From NCBI RefSeq assembly GCF_022539505.1, contig NC_061508.1, positions 260,344,736-260,408,735 of the forward strand: 64,000 bases of DNA, written 5' to 3'. The DNA comes from Lolium rigidum (Eukaryota; Streptophyta; Magnoliopsida; Poales; Poaceae). The notes below the pieces were generated by a model. That model searched no databases, was not told the DNA's origin, and saw only the letters and a list, made by a program, of their open reading frames with translations. Positions 10,501 through 22,979 of this stretch are shown piece by piece (position 1 is the first letter of the stretch; every line of letters starts with the position of its first letter). The position numbers and the translations under genes are program-made.

Positions 10501-13500
10501 TCAGGATAGCCTCTGTTTCTTCTTAGCAAGGTTCTTAAATATAGATTGTACATCATCAGATGTGACTGGTTTAGAAGGATCACGGGATTCCTGCTCAAAG
10601 TATTAAAGAAAAGGAAAGAATAAACATCAGGTATATGGATAAAAGAAAATGTATCATATGCATGCATAAACTATTACAACCTATGAAGGTAAAAGAAAAG
10701 GACATTAAGTTTGCCATTATGAGATGGTATTGTTGTGCACATATAGATATGAACAATGAAATGGTTTTTAAAGAAAAGGTCATAGAAAATGCAAATTCAA
10801 ATAAATTTATTTCACATAATTGAAACGAAGAAATTTCAGTTAGATGCACAATAACATACGGGTGAAACAAGCAAGCCAATTTGTGAGTGCAAACGAATTG
10901 TAGAGAAGATGTTGGACCTCTGTTAGAAACCTGATTCTACTGTGCAGGCCTGCAGGGGTGCACTGTAGGATCAGGTTTCTTACAGGGGGGATTCAAGTTC
11001 AAGGACAAGGCTCCGCTTTAACCCCAGGGACCTTCAGCACGAACTCATGGGGACATTTTTATATGTCAGAGAGGACCCGAAGTATCTAAGTCAGGTTACT
11101 ATAGTGACCCCAGAGGCCCATTCTCATATATCTGCCATGCACAAAGTATCTAACTTCTCCAAAACAAAAAAAAGTCCAAAATTAATTGCCATGTTACAAT
11201 TGTATTGGAAGCCACCCATGATTGATCATAGGGATACCATCTACTACCTCCGTCCCATAATATAAGATGTTAGTATTACAACCAACAAATATAGGAGTAT
11301 ATTTTTTGTAATAACATTATATTATGGGGCAGAGGGAGTAGTAGATAAGGCACTGCAGCCTGGCCTGATTCTTTTATTTAAAATGATATATTAATGATGC
11401 ATATTTTCTGAAGAAAAACAATTTTGTTTGTATAGCTTCAACTGGACATGTATGTTCTGGGCTACCACTGCTTAGCCTTCAATTCACCTCTCATCATCAA
11501 ATTAATTGTGAATATACTGTCCTCTTTTTGAAACAAGGAGTGGAACTTCGGAGTTCAGCCTAGAGCTATATGAGAACTCATGCAGCTTGGACTAAACTCA
11601 CAAAAGAATCTGGCTGCTGTGCCATATGATTGGGGATTAATAATGAAGCCATGTAGTTATGGATAATAAGGCCACACCATCATGTTGCTGCCAGGTTGTT
11701 TGATTAGGTTTCTATATGTTGCAGCACTACAGTTTAAACTAACCAGGAACCCAATCATGCTGCGAGCGACAACTAGTTCAACAATCGGAAAGAGCAAACC
11801 TATTGTGACTAATGCAAATTTATAAATTATTGTTAGTCATATTTGCTAGGAATTTAACAGTCCTGATGGACATCTGAATTATGCTGACCTTGATTTCCAT
11901 CTTTGTATTAATATGATTAGTGCGCTAATATATATAGCACAACATGGAAGCTCCAGGGATCACAGAATGTAGAAATTAACAACAAAGTGACCAACAGTAA
12001 AGTAAGCAGAGAGTTTTACCAGAAAGGACTGAAATTCATTCTTCATGTCACTGATGCCACTCAAAATCTCTATCTTCTGGACATGGTTAAGTGAGTTGAT
12101 AAAGTTAGCTTCAGCTCCTTCCTGCTGCTCCAACTTCTTCTGCCTTTTCTCCTTAGCCATCTTTTCATATTCCTCAATAGAGTCCTCCTTGTCTGTAAGG
12201 TGTGCAATGCCTCGTTGTTCATAGAAGTTGGTGCATGCACCGCATCTGCATAGAGTCTCTCTCCACCCTTTTGATAAGAAAAATGGCATAATTTTCTCTG
12301 AATCATCTGACTTTGTATTTATATCCAGCCCTAGCTTACAGTTCCCAGCTGAATTATCACCCAAATTGGACTTCTCTGAAGCTGCAATATCTTTTGTACA
12401 GTTATTCTCAACAGAGGTATTTTCAGCACTTTGATGGTCTACACGGGCACCATTTTCATTTTTCTCAGTGTTAGCATGACCTGAATAGCCTCCTTCCATA
12501 CCATTTGAATCAGCAGTAACAGCTTCTGATGCAGAAGTCTGCTTACTAGAAGCCCAAATTGTATCAGGATAGAGTTTCAAGAAAGAACAGACAGGCGAGC
12601 ATTTATGGCATATGAAATCCTCATATAGTGCCTCCCCTTCTTCATCGCATGGTATCTGCAAAGCAAGGAAATTATTAAGCACAAAACTATGCTTGATATC
12701 TGAAATCGTGTAATAATAAGCGAAGCACAAACGTATGTAGTTTGCAGCACCTGCTAAAGCTTAGAAGTAAAATTTGCACTACATCAATATGGGATGGGCT
12801 GATCAAGAAGATGTATTCAATTGCAGGTAACATAACATAACAATGGCATGGGCAACTCCTATGGGAAAAAGAAAAAATGGACAAGCAATGCAACACTGAA
12901 AACTCAAAAGCACTAGTGATACAATGCGCTTGTTTTCAACTTTTACCCAGTAAGGAAGATTTGATGCTATGTTTCTAAGATGCAAAAAAAAAATCTAGCA
13001 GAAAAATTGTGGTAAACAGAGGTGAAAGAATATCTGTGACAGTACTAGGACACAGTTAATGGTATGAGCCACACAAATCATGCAAACTTAGAAGAACCAG
13101 AAAACAGGAAGCAGTTAACAAGTATTATCCAATTAAAGAAAATCATGTGAAGTAGAACACCTTTTCGGCAGAGTCAAGGCCAATATGATCCTCATGAAAC
13201 CAGTCCTCACAAATACAGCATTGTATCATTTCAACTTGCTCCTTGGCTTCTGGGTCAGGATAAGGCCTACTGCACGTGCAATACGAACCCTTGAAATTCT
13301 GATTATAGGAATTTGCTGAGTTCTCGGGCTCTTTCTCAGGGTTGAGCTTGCAGAGGTGACCTCCAAACTTTGAGTTGCCACAGTCACAACGAAAGTTTCT
13401 CTTTGTCCAGAGTTCAACAACCTGAACAGGAGGATTTTTTTCGGGCATGAGTTGTGTGTGCACTTACAAAAAGACAATTGCAGAAGATATTAACTGATTA

Positions 13501-14556
13501 AGCATAATGGTAAAATTCCTAAAAGTTTTGCATGCAAATGAGAGACCCAGGTGATCAGAAAGACTATCTCGCACTACCGTGAACCCCTGAAAAACTGATA
13601 ATGATCTACAAGCATCGCACTGCCATATTTTAGAAGTAAACTGGAAATTGTCATTGGATGACTTACAGTACTTAGCATGATCAAACTCTATCTATGATGT
13701 GTAATGTCTGGCAATACTTAACGCAGGAGATGCTCGCAAATAATTTGGCATCTGCTAACACTACGAACTGAATATTACACCGTGACAGCTTGACACACTT
13801 GACTACAGCAGAAACACTTGCGTTCAGGCAAGACGTAACCGCACGCACACATGACTGCTACAAAAGGCACAATAAACCATGCACGATCTAGAAAACAGCA
13901 AGTAATACAGCACACAACCTAATAAAAACATTCAAATATTGCTGCTGCTTCAGGGTCGCCGTGAAGAACATGCCATTCATCCATGAGGCAACTTCAATCG
14001 GGAAAAAGTAGTAGCAGGAACATGGATCTACATTTCCCCTAAATGTGGATCAAGATTTCCCCCGAAATTAATTCCCCTCCCAAATCAGTCGCTACTCCCT
14101 CCTCATACACCTTACGGACACCAACCATCCAGCTAACACGCTAGAGCTAAAAAAACAGAAGAAATACCTAGGCAAGCGAGTGGCACCCGAAAAAAGGGAT
14201 GGGAGGGGAGGGGAGGGGCTCACCTCATGTCCGTCGTGGCAGGCGAGGCAGCATGCGGTGCAGACCCCGGCGGCGCCGTCGGGCACGCAGGTGAGGCAGG
14301 AGAAGACGGCCTGGCGCTTGAGGTACCCCGCGCCGTAGGTGCACTCGTCGCCGTCGTCGCCGCCCAGCACCAAATCCGCCTCCTAGGGTTTCAGACAACA
14401 CTGAGCGCCCAGCCAGATCGAGCTAAAACAAAAACGGCGCGCGGGGTAGCGGGGGGTTACCAGCTCCTCGGCCTCGATGCCGTCCATGTACTCGCGGATG
14501 GTGACCGTCGGCTCGACCTCGTCCTCGAAGGCGGCGTCGGCGCCGTCGGCGGCCAT
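10501..14556 (-). CDS. UBR7: UBR7-type E3 ubiquitin ligase (UBR box + PHD finger)
   Basis: Five exons join in phase 0 with GT-AG introns: 14461-14556, 14224-14382, 13161-13421, 12020-12655, 10501-10590. They give 413 aa from MAADGADAAF to AKKKQRLS. Residues about 46-109 form a UBR box (CTYGAGYLKRQAVFSC, CDCGNSKFGGHLC), the zinc fold that in N-recognins binds N-degrons. Residues about 133-191 form a PHD-type zinc finger (CTCSRP, CCICEDWFHEDHIG, FICHKC). A second Cys-rich block (CRCGACTNFYEQ) is followed by a charged helix (EEYEKMAKEKRQKKLEQQ). The order and length fit the UBR7 family, which in animals modifies histone H2B through the PHD finger and lacks a RING. The plant role is less settled. 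All splice sites and frames are intact, so this is very likely an expressed host gene. Confidence 0.92.
10920..10985 (-). repeat. Long hairpin in UBR7 intron 4
   Basis: Two 27-nt arms (10920-10946 and 10959-10985) pair with only three mismatches around a 12-nt loop. The shared core is AGAAACCTGAT. The hairpin lies in intron 4 and would fold in the pre-mRNA of UBR7. Arm length and mismatch pattern resemble either a tiny MITE relic or a small-RNA precursor. No target duplication is evident. Confidence 0.7.
11244..11338. mobile_element. Stowaway MITE in UBR7 intron 4
   Basis: The ends CTACCTCCGTCCCATAATA and (reverse complement of the right end) CTCCCTCTGCCCCATAATA are the classical Stowaway terminal inverted repeat. 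TA dinucleotides at 11242-11243 and 11339-11340 are the Tc1/Mariner-type target duplication. The 95-bp element is non-coding and sits inside an intron, as is usual for this family in grasses. Confidence 0.9.
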
Positions 14557-15021
14557 GGCCCGGGGCTAGGGTTAGTTAGGGTTTGGGCTCGCGTGCGGGT
14601 TCGTGAGATTGGGTTTGGGGCGAGAGGTGGAGAGAAGGAATCTAGTCTAGGTGGAGGAATGGGAGGGGCGAGATTTTAATGCGAATCTCATTCTCCGGGG
14701 AAGGGAAGAGGGGAACGGCGAGGTGGATACGGGAGGCGGGTTTTTTTCTGGGTGGGGACGGGTCTGACTGGGTTTAGATTGGAGTCTCTGAGATGTGGGG
14801 ACGGGTCTGGCATGAGGAATGGGTCCTGTATTTCAGTGGGGAGATAACGCGCGATAGGTGTTTCTGTTTGCTTTTGTAGGGCGGGAGGGAGGCGCCGCTT
14901 TTGGTTTCCCGCCACCGCGATGGGACGGCCGCGGGGGTGCCGTCCAAGGGAGCAAACCCAAAGTCATTCATGAGACTTGGGACTTGGGAGTTCCCTATCA
15001 TTGCATTTGCATTCACTTAAC
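14557..15021 (-). promoter_or_regulatory. UBR7 5' leader and proximal promoter region
   Basis: The DNA directly upstream of the UBR7 ATG contains GGGCTAGGGTTAG and other leader-like sequence, then GC-rich DNA up to the Harbinger element at 15025. No clear TATA box was identified, so a TATA-less promoter typical of housekeeping genes is likely. The Harbinger insertion limits the element-free promoter to about 465 bp. Confidence 0.5.
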
Positions 15022-15024
15022 TTA

Positions 15025-15962
15025 GAGCATCCCCACTCGTTGGTGCTCCCCACGCCCAAATCCGGCGAAATTTTCGTCCGGATTGGATGAAGATTTGGCG
15101 TGGGGAGCGCTGAAGTTCTAGCCGTCCCCCCGGCAGGAAACCCCCAACCTCGACCATTTGACATATTTCAAACAAATTCAACATAAAATTTAACAAGTTC
15201 GGCAAACAAGATGATGAAAATTGCTGAAACAAATTCGGCGATAACAGTACAATGTTTAACAAGTGCTGAAACAAATGAAGCACACAAATTTCACATTCGA
15301 TGTCTCGGCTTGCACTTCCGGCGACCTCGTGCCGACCCACCACGCCGACGAGTTGCCAGTCCGGCGTACATGCTTGCCAAGCAACCAAGGATCATCATGT
15401 GCTCGTCGTCTTGGGCGGCCGCCGCCATCTCTTCTTGCATAAGCTCGACGAACATCTCGCTCCTCCTCTTCGTCCGAGTCCATGGCCGGCGAGGCAAATG
15501 GACGAACACCCGACGGGCGTGGTCGAGGCAACCCGAGCCGCGAGCGACGACGAGCAAGCGGGCCGGAAAACGAAGCCGGCGGAAGAGCAACCAGATAGGT
15601 CGTCGTCCAAACACGACGGAATATAGGCAGGCGGGGAAGGAGGGGCGGCGCAACTCGGGCAACAAGCCGGCGGGGTGGTGCCGGCGGCGAGAGAGATACG
15701 AGGGGTGGGGGAGATTTTGAGCGACGTGGCGGTGGGGTTCGTGCGGCCGAGTCACCGACAGATCGGGCCCTTCCCCGCTTTTCACTCGTCCGGAGTCCCC
15801 GAGATCTCCCCGGGGGCCGGGGTGGCGTGGGATCGCCGGATGAATTTAGGCCCAAATCCGGACGAAAACGAGGAACCGGGGGCGCGACTGGGCCGAATTT
15901 CGCCATCCGGATGGAAAAAACGCTCGCCGGGGGCCTCCTCGGGGGGACGAGTGGAGATGCTC
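15025..15962 (-). mobile_element. Complete non-autonomous PIF/Harbinger element
   Basis: The left end GAGCATCCCCACTCGT and the right end (reverse complement GAGCATCTCCACTCGT) form terminal inverted repeats. The element is flanked by TTA on both sides (15022-15024 and 15963-15965), the 3-bp TWA-type duplication of PIF/Harbinger. At 938 bp it is an internal deletion derivative that still keeps the N-terminal part of the transposase. Confidence 0.88.
15291..15483 (-). pseudogene. Harbinger transposase N-terminal remnant
   Basis: The minus strand starts MDSDEEEER and, after a one-base shift, continues MFVELMQEEMAAAAQDDEHM and GGSARGRRKCKPRHRM. This is the typical N-terminal region of plant PIF/Harbinger transposases (plant transposon protein family), just before the catalytic DDE domain. 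The frame then ends, and the whole DDE domain is missing, so the copy cannot make a transposase. Confidence 0.7.
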
Positions 15963-16004
15963 TTAGAAATATGTATTCAAACTAGCCTATGGCTCCTACT
16001 TTTA

Positions 16005-16333
16005 GAGCATCTCCAACGGTCGATGTATCCGACGCTGTATCCAAAAGAACGACTAGTTTAGCGTGCGAGAGGCGCAAATTGATGCTTCAACAGACGTTGT
16101 AACCGGTGCTGTAAAGTGGATCACGCTGCAAAAGTGCTATCTCGTGCGCTATATCTACCGCGCCGGAAAGAGCGCGGTACGAATCGCGCGCAGAAACAAC
16201 TACCCAGTTTTACGGCTCCAAAATTTAGAGCTTCTGGTGCAGGTGAATATGGTCTCACGCGCGAAACACTGATGAAGCGCACTGCAAAATGCTTTTACAG
16301 CGCCAAAATTTAGCGCGACTATTGGAGATACTC
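16005..16333. mobile_element. Tourist-like (Harbinger) MITE
   Basis: The left end GAGCATCTCCAACGGTCG and the right end (reverse complement GAGTATCTCCAATAGTCG) are imperfect inverted repeats bounding 329 bp without coding capacity. The flanks TTA (16002-16004) and TCA (16334-16336) look like a 3-bp target duplication with one change. Confidence 0.75.
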
Positions 16334-17599
16334 TCAAAAAAGCTACCTATTGGAAAACCGTGGAAAGAATCTCTGCTGAGGAGAAGTTCATAGAAGCTGG
16401 TACATACTCACTCTTCTTTTTGGCTTTTGTATTTTTTGGCTTGTTTGATGTGTTGAGCTGTGAAATGTATGTATCGCCCCTAAATTCAATGTGTGGTCTG
16501 AATAATTGGTAATATCACATGTATGCTAGTCCATAATGAGATAGAAATGAACAAACACCGTTTATCAATAAAATAGGAACCATCCAGTGAACCAATGAAA
16601 TAGGAACCATTGACTAGCAGTACCATTACGAATTACAAGTAGATGCCCCGAAATTTAGTCATGTCCTATCAACCAACTTGTATCAAGTACTAACAATCAA
16701 TCTAACACTGAATTGTAAATCAACACAACATCAAATGCCTGAAGTTTATCTGAATAGAAACATAAATACAAAAAAAAAATCTGGGAAGAAGGAGCTACCT
16801 GCTGCTGCTGGGAGGAAGACATGGGGAGGAGCAGCTCGACCTCGAGCTCGCCGGCAGGGGAAGACGGATGCCGTCCTAGCATTGGGCGTCGGTGGATGAG
16901 GACGTGGGGGCGGGCGAGCGACGGGCGGGAGTACTGGCAGGCAATGGGGTGGGTGGCTTCCGCGCGGGCATCGGGGCGGCTGCGGGCGACGGGGTGGCAG
17001 CCGGTTGGGCGGGCGAGCAGTCGGCGACGGGCTTCAACCCTACGTGCGCTCAGGGGGGGACTCGTGCGGGGAGCCTCCCGTGCGAACCATTCCTCTTTTT
17101 TCTTCCATTGTTTTCACTTCTCAACACATCCCCGCTGCGGTGGCATTTCTCTGTAAATACAGCGAACTAGAGGGACAGGTCTGGATACCCATTCGTTTTC
17201 ATCGGGAGAAGCTCGGGAATCTGCCCAGAAGTTCTTCATCAACCGATTCTGGTTTTACACACGATTTGAAATTCACGGTGAAAAAAAGCAGGCTAGCGAC
17301 CCTTGTTTTTTTTTAATGTTTGGACCCTTCTTTTGAGCTTGTGCTATGGGGAGTGTGACTAGAAGCCCAAAAGAAGGGGGCCTATTTATCCTTGTGATGC
17401 GAGTGGTATAAGGGCCATCACATTTTAGCTCGAGCTTCTCCAACGCCAGGCTTATAGATTGTGATGAAATGAGAATAGAGGTCGCTCTGGTGGCTAGCTG
17501 CATGGATGCGCACGTAGCCTGCCTTGGTTTGAGTCGACTCGGCAAGTGTGATCATAGAGCTCCTTCTATAAAAACAAGTCGCCAAGTGAGTCCTTGGAT
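16334..17599. other. Spacer without supportable gene
   Basis: The part 16780-17060 is GC-rich and opens short overlapping plus-strand frames without a recognisable domain. The rest is mixed-composition DNA. A small exon or repeat fragment cannot be excluded. Confidence 0.35.
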
Positions 17600-18023
17600 C
17601 ACTAGTGGAGACAGGGCCTTCAGTCCCGCACTGTAAGGGTCTTTGTTTTCGGTTGGTCAACCGCGACTAATTAGGCGGGACTAAAAGGGAGGCCTTTAGT
17701 CGCGGCTCAGTTACGAGCCGGGACAAATGGCCATCCACGTGGCCGGGTCATAGGGTTTGGGCTGGAGAACCTTCAGTCCCGGCCGGTAACTCCAACCGCG
17801 ACTAGATATTATTTTTAGTAACTATGTTTCTCATTTTTCTAATTTTATTTTATTTTTTCTTTTTTCTTTTTCTTTTTATTTGACTTGTTACTCTCTCACT
17901 TAGACCATTTTTAATACTAATTACACTTGTAGACTAGGTCATCACTTCTCGGTCGGTCACCCATCCGCACACTACTCCACCCTCAGCACGCTTAACTTCT
18001 TGGTTATTTCCTGCTGCGCTGCT
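17600..18023 (+). mobile_element. Orphan CACTA terminus
   Basis: It begins with CACTAGTGGAGACAGGGCC, the CACTA end signature, and continues with several subterminal TTAGTCGCGG and AACCGCGACTA motifs. It is closest in layout to the ORF2-side end of the CACTA that ends at 53489 (both carry an ATCCACGTGG stretch). Its body is replaced at about 18024 by an LTR. Its flank (GAT) does not match the other CACTA ends, so it is a separate copy. Confidence 0.75.
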
Positions 18024-19303
18024 TGTGACGGTAAAGCACACGTCCGTTGGGAACCCCAAGAGGAAGGTATGATGAGTACAGCAGCGAGTTTTCCCTCAGT
18101 AAGAAACCAAGGTTATCGAACCAGTAGGAGATGAAGATCACGTGAAGGTTGTTGGTGAAGGAGTGTAGTGCGGCGCAACACCAGGGATTCCGGTGCCAAT
18201 GTGGAACCTGCACGACATAATCAAACTACTTTGCCCCAACTTAATAGTGAGGTTGTCAATCTCACCGGCTTGCTGAAAACAAAGGATTAAACGTATGGTG
18301 TGGAAAATAATGTTTGCTTGCAGAAAACAAAAGAGAACAATGATTGCAGTAGGTTGTATTTCAGATGTAAAAGAATGGACCGGGGTCCACAGTTTACTAG
18401 TGGTGTCTCTCCAATAAGATAAATAACATGTTGGGTAAACAAATTACAGTTGGGCAATTGACAAATAGAAAGGGCATAACAATGCACATACATATCATGA
18501 TGACTACTATGAGATTTACTTTGGGCATTACGACAAAGAACATAGACCACCATCCAGCATGCATCTATGCCTAAAAAGTCTACCTTCGGGTTAGCATCCG
18601 CACCCCTTCCAGTATTAAGTTGCAAGCAACAGACAATTGCATTAAGTATCGTGCGTAATGTAAACAATACAAATATCCTTAGACAAAGCATTGATGTTTT
18701 ATCCCTAGTGGCAACAACACATCCACAACCTTAGGGGTTGCCGTCACTCCCTGCATTCAATGGAGACATGAACCCACTATCTAGCATAAATACCCCCTCT
18801 TGGAGTTACAAGTATCAACTTGGCCAGAGCCTTTACTAGCAACGGAGAGCATGCAAGATCATAAACAACACATATATGATAGATCAATAATCAACTTGAC
18901 ATATTATTCCATATTCACCGGATCCCAACAAACACAACATGTAGCATTACAAATAGATGATCTTGATCATAATAGGCAGCTCAAAAGATCTAAACATGAT
19001 GGCACAATAGGAGAAGACAACCATCTAGCTACTGCTATGGACCCGTAGTCCAAGGACGAACTACTCACGCATCAGTCCGGAGGCGGGCATGGTGATGTAG
19101 AGCCCTCCGGTGATGATTCCCTCTCCGGCAGTGGTGCCGGAGGAGATCTTCCGAACCCCCGAGTTAGGGTTGACGGTGGCGGCGTCTCTGGAACTGTTCT
19201 GGTATTTTGGCTCTCGGTACTAGGGTTTTCGGGGACGAAGGAATAAATAGGCGAAGGGGCAGCGTCGGGGGAGCCAGGGGCTCCCTCCCCACGTCTCGGT
19301 GAT
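18024..19303 (-). mobile_element. Ty3/Gypsy LTR fragment
   Basis: The minus-strand 3' edge ends in ...TTTACCGTCACA against the CACTA end at 18023. The body has the layout of Triticeae Gypsy LTRs: a GC-rich part with TAAATAGGCGAAGGGGC near 19245 and an AT-rich part with CAATGCACATACATATCATG. It is cut at 19304 by another LTR end. No internal domain is present, so it is a solo or truncated LTR. Confidence 0.6.
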
Positions 19304-19418
19304 GACCCACAAGTATAGGGGGTGTATCGTAGTATCTTCGATAAGTAAGAATGTCGATCCCAACGAGGAGCAGAAGGTGTTGACAAGCAGTTTCGATGAA
19401 GGTTTCACTGTAAATGCT
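19304..19418 (-). mobile_element. Second LTR end, cut by assembly gap
   Basis: The run beginning TGATGACCCACAAGTATAGG is, in reverse complement, the common LTR 3' end CCTATACTTGTGGGTCATCA. The same end in the opposite orientation follows the second gap (45316-45345). Only 115 bp are present before the N run. Confidence 0.6.
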
Positions 19419-19518
19419 NNNNNNNNNNNNNNNNNNNNNNNNNNNNNNNNNNNNNNNNNNNNNNNNNNNNNNNNNNNNNNNNNNNNNNNNNNNNNNNNNN
19501 NNNNNNNNNNNNNNNNNN
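19419..19518. other. Assembly gap (100 N)
   Basis: Exactly 100 N, a conventional scaffold gap of unknown true length. Frames that run through it are artefacts. Confidence 0.99.
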
Positions 19519-20524
19519 CCTACGCCAAGTACTAACACGGATGCGCACACTCGTCACCATTACACCGTGCAGGAGGAATAAAACTACTTTAATAACTTCA
19601 CTAGAGTAGCACATAGATAAATTGTGATACAAAACACATTGCAATCATAAAGAGATATAAATAAGCACTTCACTATGCCATTCATAACAGTGAACAAGTA
19701 TTCTGTGAAATATAGGCTAAGAGACCCACACGATGCACACACTGTCACCTTTACGCACGTGGGACAAGGAGTCTCCGGAGATCACATAAGTAAAACCCAC
19801 TTGACTAGCACAATGACATCTAGATTACAAGCATCATCATATGAATCTCAATCATGTAAGGCAGCTCATGAGATTATTGTATTGAAGTACATAGGAGAGA
19901 GATGAACCACATAGCTACCGGTACAGCCCCGAGCCTCGATGGAGAACTACTCCCTCCTCATGGGAGACGAGCAGCGTTGATGAAGATGGCGGTGGTGTCG
20001 ATGGAGGAGCCTTCCGGGGCACTTCCCCGTCCCGGCGGCGTGCCGGAACGGAGACTCCTGTCCCCCAGATCTTGGCTTGGCGATGGCGGCGGCTCTGGAA
20101 GGTTTCTCGTACCGTGGCTTTTTTCGTATCGAAGTTTTAGGTCAGGGACCTTTAAATAGGCGAAGAGGCGGAGTCGGAGGGGCGACGAGGCGGTGACACA
20201 ATAGGGGGGCGCCCCCCCCTAGGCCGCGCCGGGCTATCGTCTGGGGGCCCAGTGGCCCCCCTCTGGCGACTCTCGGGTGTTCTGGAAGCTTCGTGGAAAA
20301 ATAGGATGCTGGGCCTTGATTTCGTCTGATTCCGAGAATAATTCCTTACTAGGATTTCTGGAACCAAAAACGGCAGAAAACGAGAACCGGCCCTTCGGCA
20401 TCTCGTCAATAGGTTAGTTCCGGAAAACGCATAAATATGACATAAAGTATGCATAAAACATGTAGATATCATCAATAATATGGCATGGAACATAAGAAAT
20501 TATCGATACGTCGGAGACGTATCA
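19519..20524 (-). repeat. 3' LTR of the Gypsy element (first 1006 bp)
   Basis: It aligns with the 5' LTR from its TGATACG start down to the GTACTTGGCGTAGG motif, where the contig ends. Base 19519 corresponds to base 24584 of the 5' LTR. Confidence 0.85.
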
Positions 20525-22979
20525 GCATCCCCAAGCTTAGTTCCTGCTCGTCCCGAGCGAGTAAACAATAACACGGATAATTTCTGGAGTGACATGCCAT
20601 CATAACCTTGATCATACTATTGTAAACATATGTAATGAATGCAGCGATCAAAACAATGGTAATGACATGAGTAAACAAGCTGAATCATAAAGCAAAGACT
20701 TTTCATGAATAGTACTTAAAGACAAGCATCAATAAGTCTTGCATAAGAGTTGACTCATAAAGCAATAAATCAAAGTAAAGGTATTGAAGCAACACAAAAG
20801 AAGATTAAGCTTCAGCGGTTGCTTTCAACTTATAACATGTATATCTCATGGATAATTGTCAACATAGAGTAATATAGCAAGTGCAATATGCAAGTATGTA
20901 GGAATTAATGCACAGTTCACACAAGTGTTTGCTTCTTGAGGTGGAGAGAAATAGGTGAACTGACTCAACATTAAAAGTAAAAGAAATGTCCTTCAAAGAG
21001 GAAAGCATCGATTGCTATATTTGTGCTAGAGCTTTTATTTTGAAAACATAAAGAGAGCATAAAAGTAAAGTTTTGAGAGGTGTTTGTTGTTGTCAACGAA
21101 TGGTAGTGGGCACTCTAACTACCTCATCAACCGGACTTTCAAGAGCGGCTCCCATGAAGGACGTTATCTCTACCAGCAAGGTAGATCATCCCTCTTCTCT
21201 TTTGTTTACACATGTACTTTAGTTTCATTATTTATGGATGACACTCCTCCCAACCTTTTGCTTACACAAGCCATGGCTAACCGAATCCTCGGGTGCCTTC
21301 CAACATTCACATACCATGGAGGAGTGTCTATTTGCAAAATTAAGTTGCTTACTGATGAATCAGAGCAAAACATGTGAAGAGAATTATTAATGAAGGTTGA
21401 TTAATTGGGGCTGGGAACCCCATTGCCAGCTCTTTTTGCAAAATTATTGGATAAGCGGATGTGCCACTAGTCCATTGTGAAAGTCTGTCAAAAGTAAATG
21501 ACAAGATCGAAAGATAAAACACCACATACTTCCTCATGAGCTATAAAACATTGACACAAATAAGAGGTGATAAATTTTGAATTATTTAAAGGTAGCACTC
21601 AAGCAATTTACTTTGGAATGGCGGAGAAATACCATGTAGTAGGTAGGTATGGTGGACACAAATGGCATAGTGGTTGGCTCAAGGATTTTGGATGCATGAG
21701 AAGTAATCCCTCTCAATACAAGGCTTAGGCTAGCAAGGTTGTTTGAAACAAACACAAGGATGAACCGGTGCAGCAAAACTCACATAAAAGACATATTGTA
21801 AACATTATAAGACTCTACACCGTCTTCCTTGTTGTTCAAACTCAATACTAGAAATTATCTAGACTTTAGAGAGACCAATTATGCAAACCAAATTTTAGCA
21901 AGCTCTATGTATTTCTTCATTAATAGGTGCAAAGTATATGATGCAAGAGCTTAAACATGAGCACAACAATTGCCAAGTATCAAATTATTCAAGACATTTT
22001 ACCAATTACTACATGTAGCATTTTCCGATTCCAACCATATAACAATTAACGAAGCAGTTTCAACCTTCGCCATGAACATTATGAGCTAAGAACACATGTG
22101 TTCATATGAACCAGCGGAGCGTGTCTCTATCCCACACAAGCATTTATTCAAACAAAAACAAAAACAAAAACAAACATACGCTCCAAGTAAAGTACATAAG
22201 ATGTGATCGAATAAAAATATAGTTTCAAGAGAAGGAACCTGATAATTTGTCGATGAAGAAGGGGATGCCTTGGGCATCCCCAAGCTTAGACGCTTGAGTC
22301 TTCTTGAAATATGCAGGGGTGAACCACCGGGGCATCCCCAAGCTTAGAGCTTTCACTCTTCTTGATCATAGTATATCATCCTCCTCTCTTGACCCTTGAA
22401 AACTTCCTCCACACCAAACTCAAAGCAAACTCATTGGAGGGTTAGTGCTCAATAAAAATTAACATGTTCAGAGGTGACACAATCATTCTTAACACTTCTG
22501 GACATTGCATAAAGCTACTGGACATTAATGGAACAAAGAAATTCATCCACCATAGCAAAAGAGGCAATGCGAAATAAAAAGCAGAATCTGTCAAAACAGA
22601 ACAGTCCGTAAAGATGGATTTTATTGAGGCACCAGACTTTCTCAAATGAAAATGCCCAAATTGAATGAAAGTTGCGTACATATCTGAGGATCACGCACGT
22701 AAATTGGCATATTTTTCTGAGCTACCTACAGAGAGGCAGGTCGAAATTCGTGACAACAAAGAAATCATTATTGCGCGAGTAATCCAAATCTAGTATCAAC
22801 CTTTCTATCAAAGACATTACTTGGCACAACAATGCAATAAAATAAGATAAGGAGAGGTTGCTACAGTAGTAACAACTTCCAAGACTCAAATACAAAAAAA
22901 AGTACTGTAACAAAATAAACACATGAGTTATCTCCCAAGAAGTTCTTTCTTTATAGCCATTAAGATGGGCTCAGCAGTT

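Noticed and set aside
14227..14679. 150-codon plus-strand frame
   Set aside because: It is antisense to UBR7 exons 1 and 2, whose splice sites and zinc-finger codons are clear.
17821..17880. T-rich tract as a poly(A) tail of a retroposon
   Set aside because: No retroposon body or target duplication adjoins it; it lies within the CACTA end region.
19164..19644. Frames containing long runs of X
   Set aside because: They read through the 100-N gap and have no meaning.
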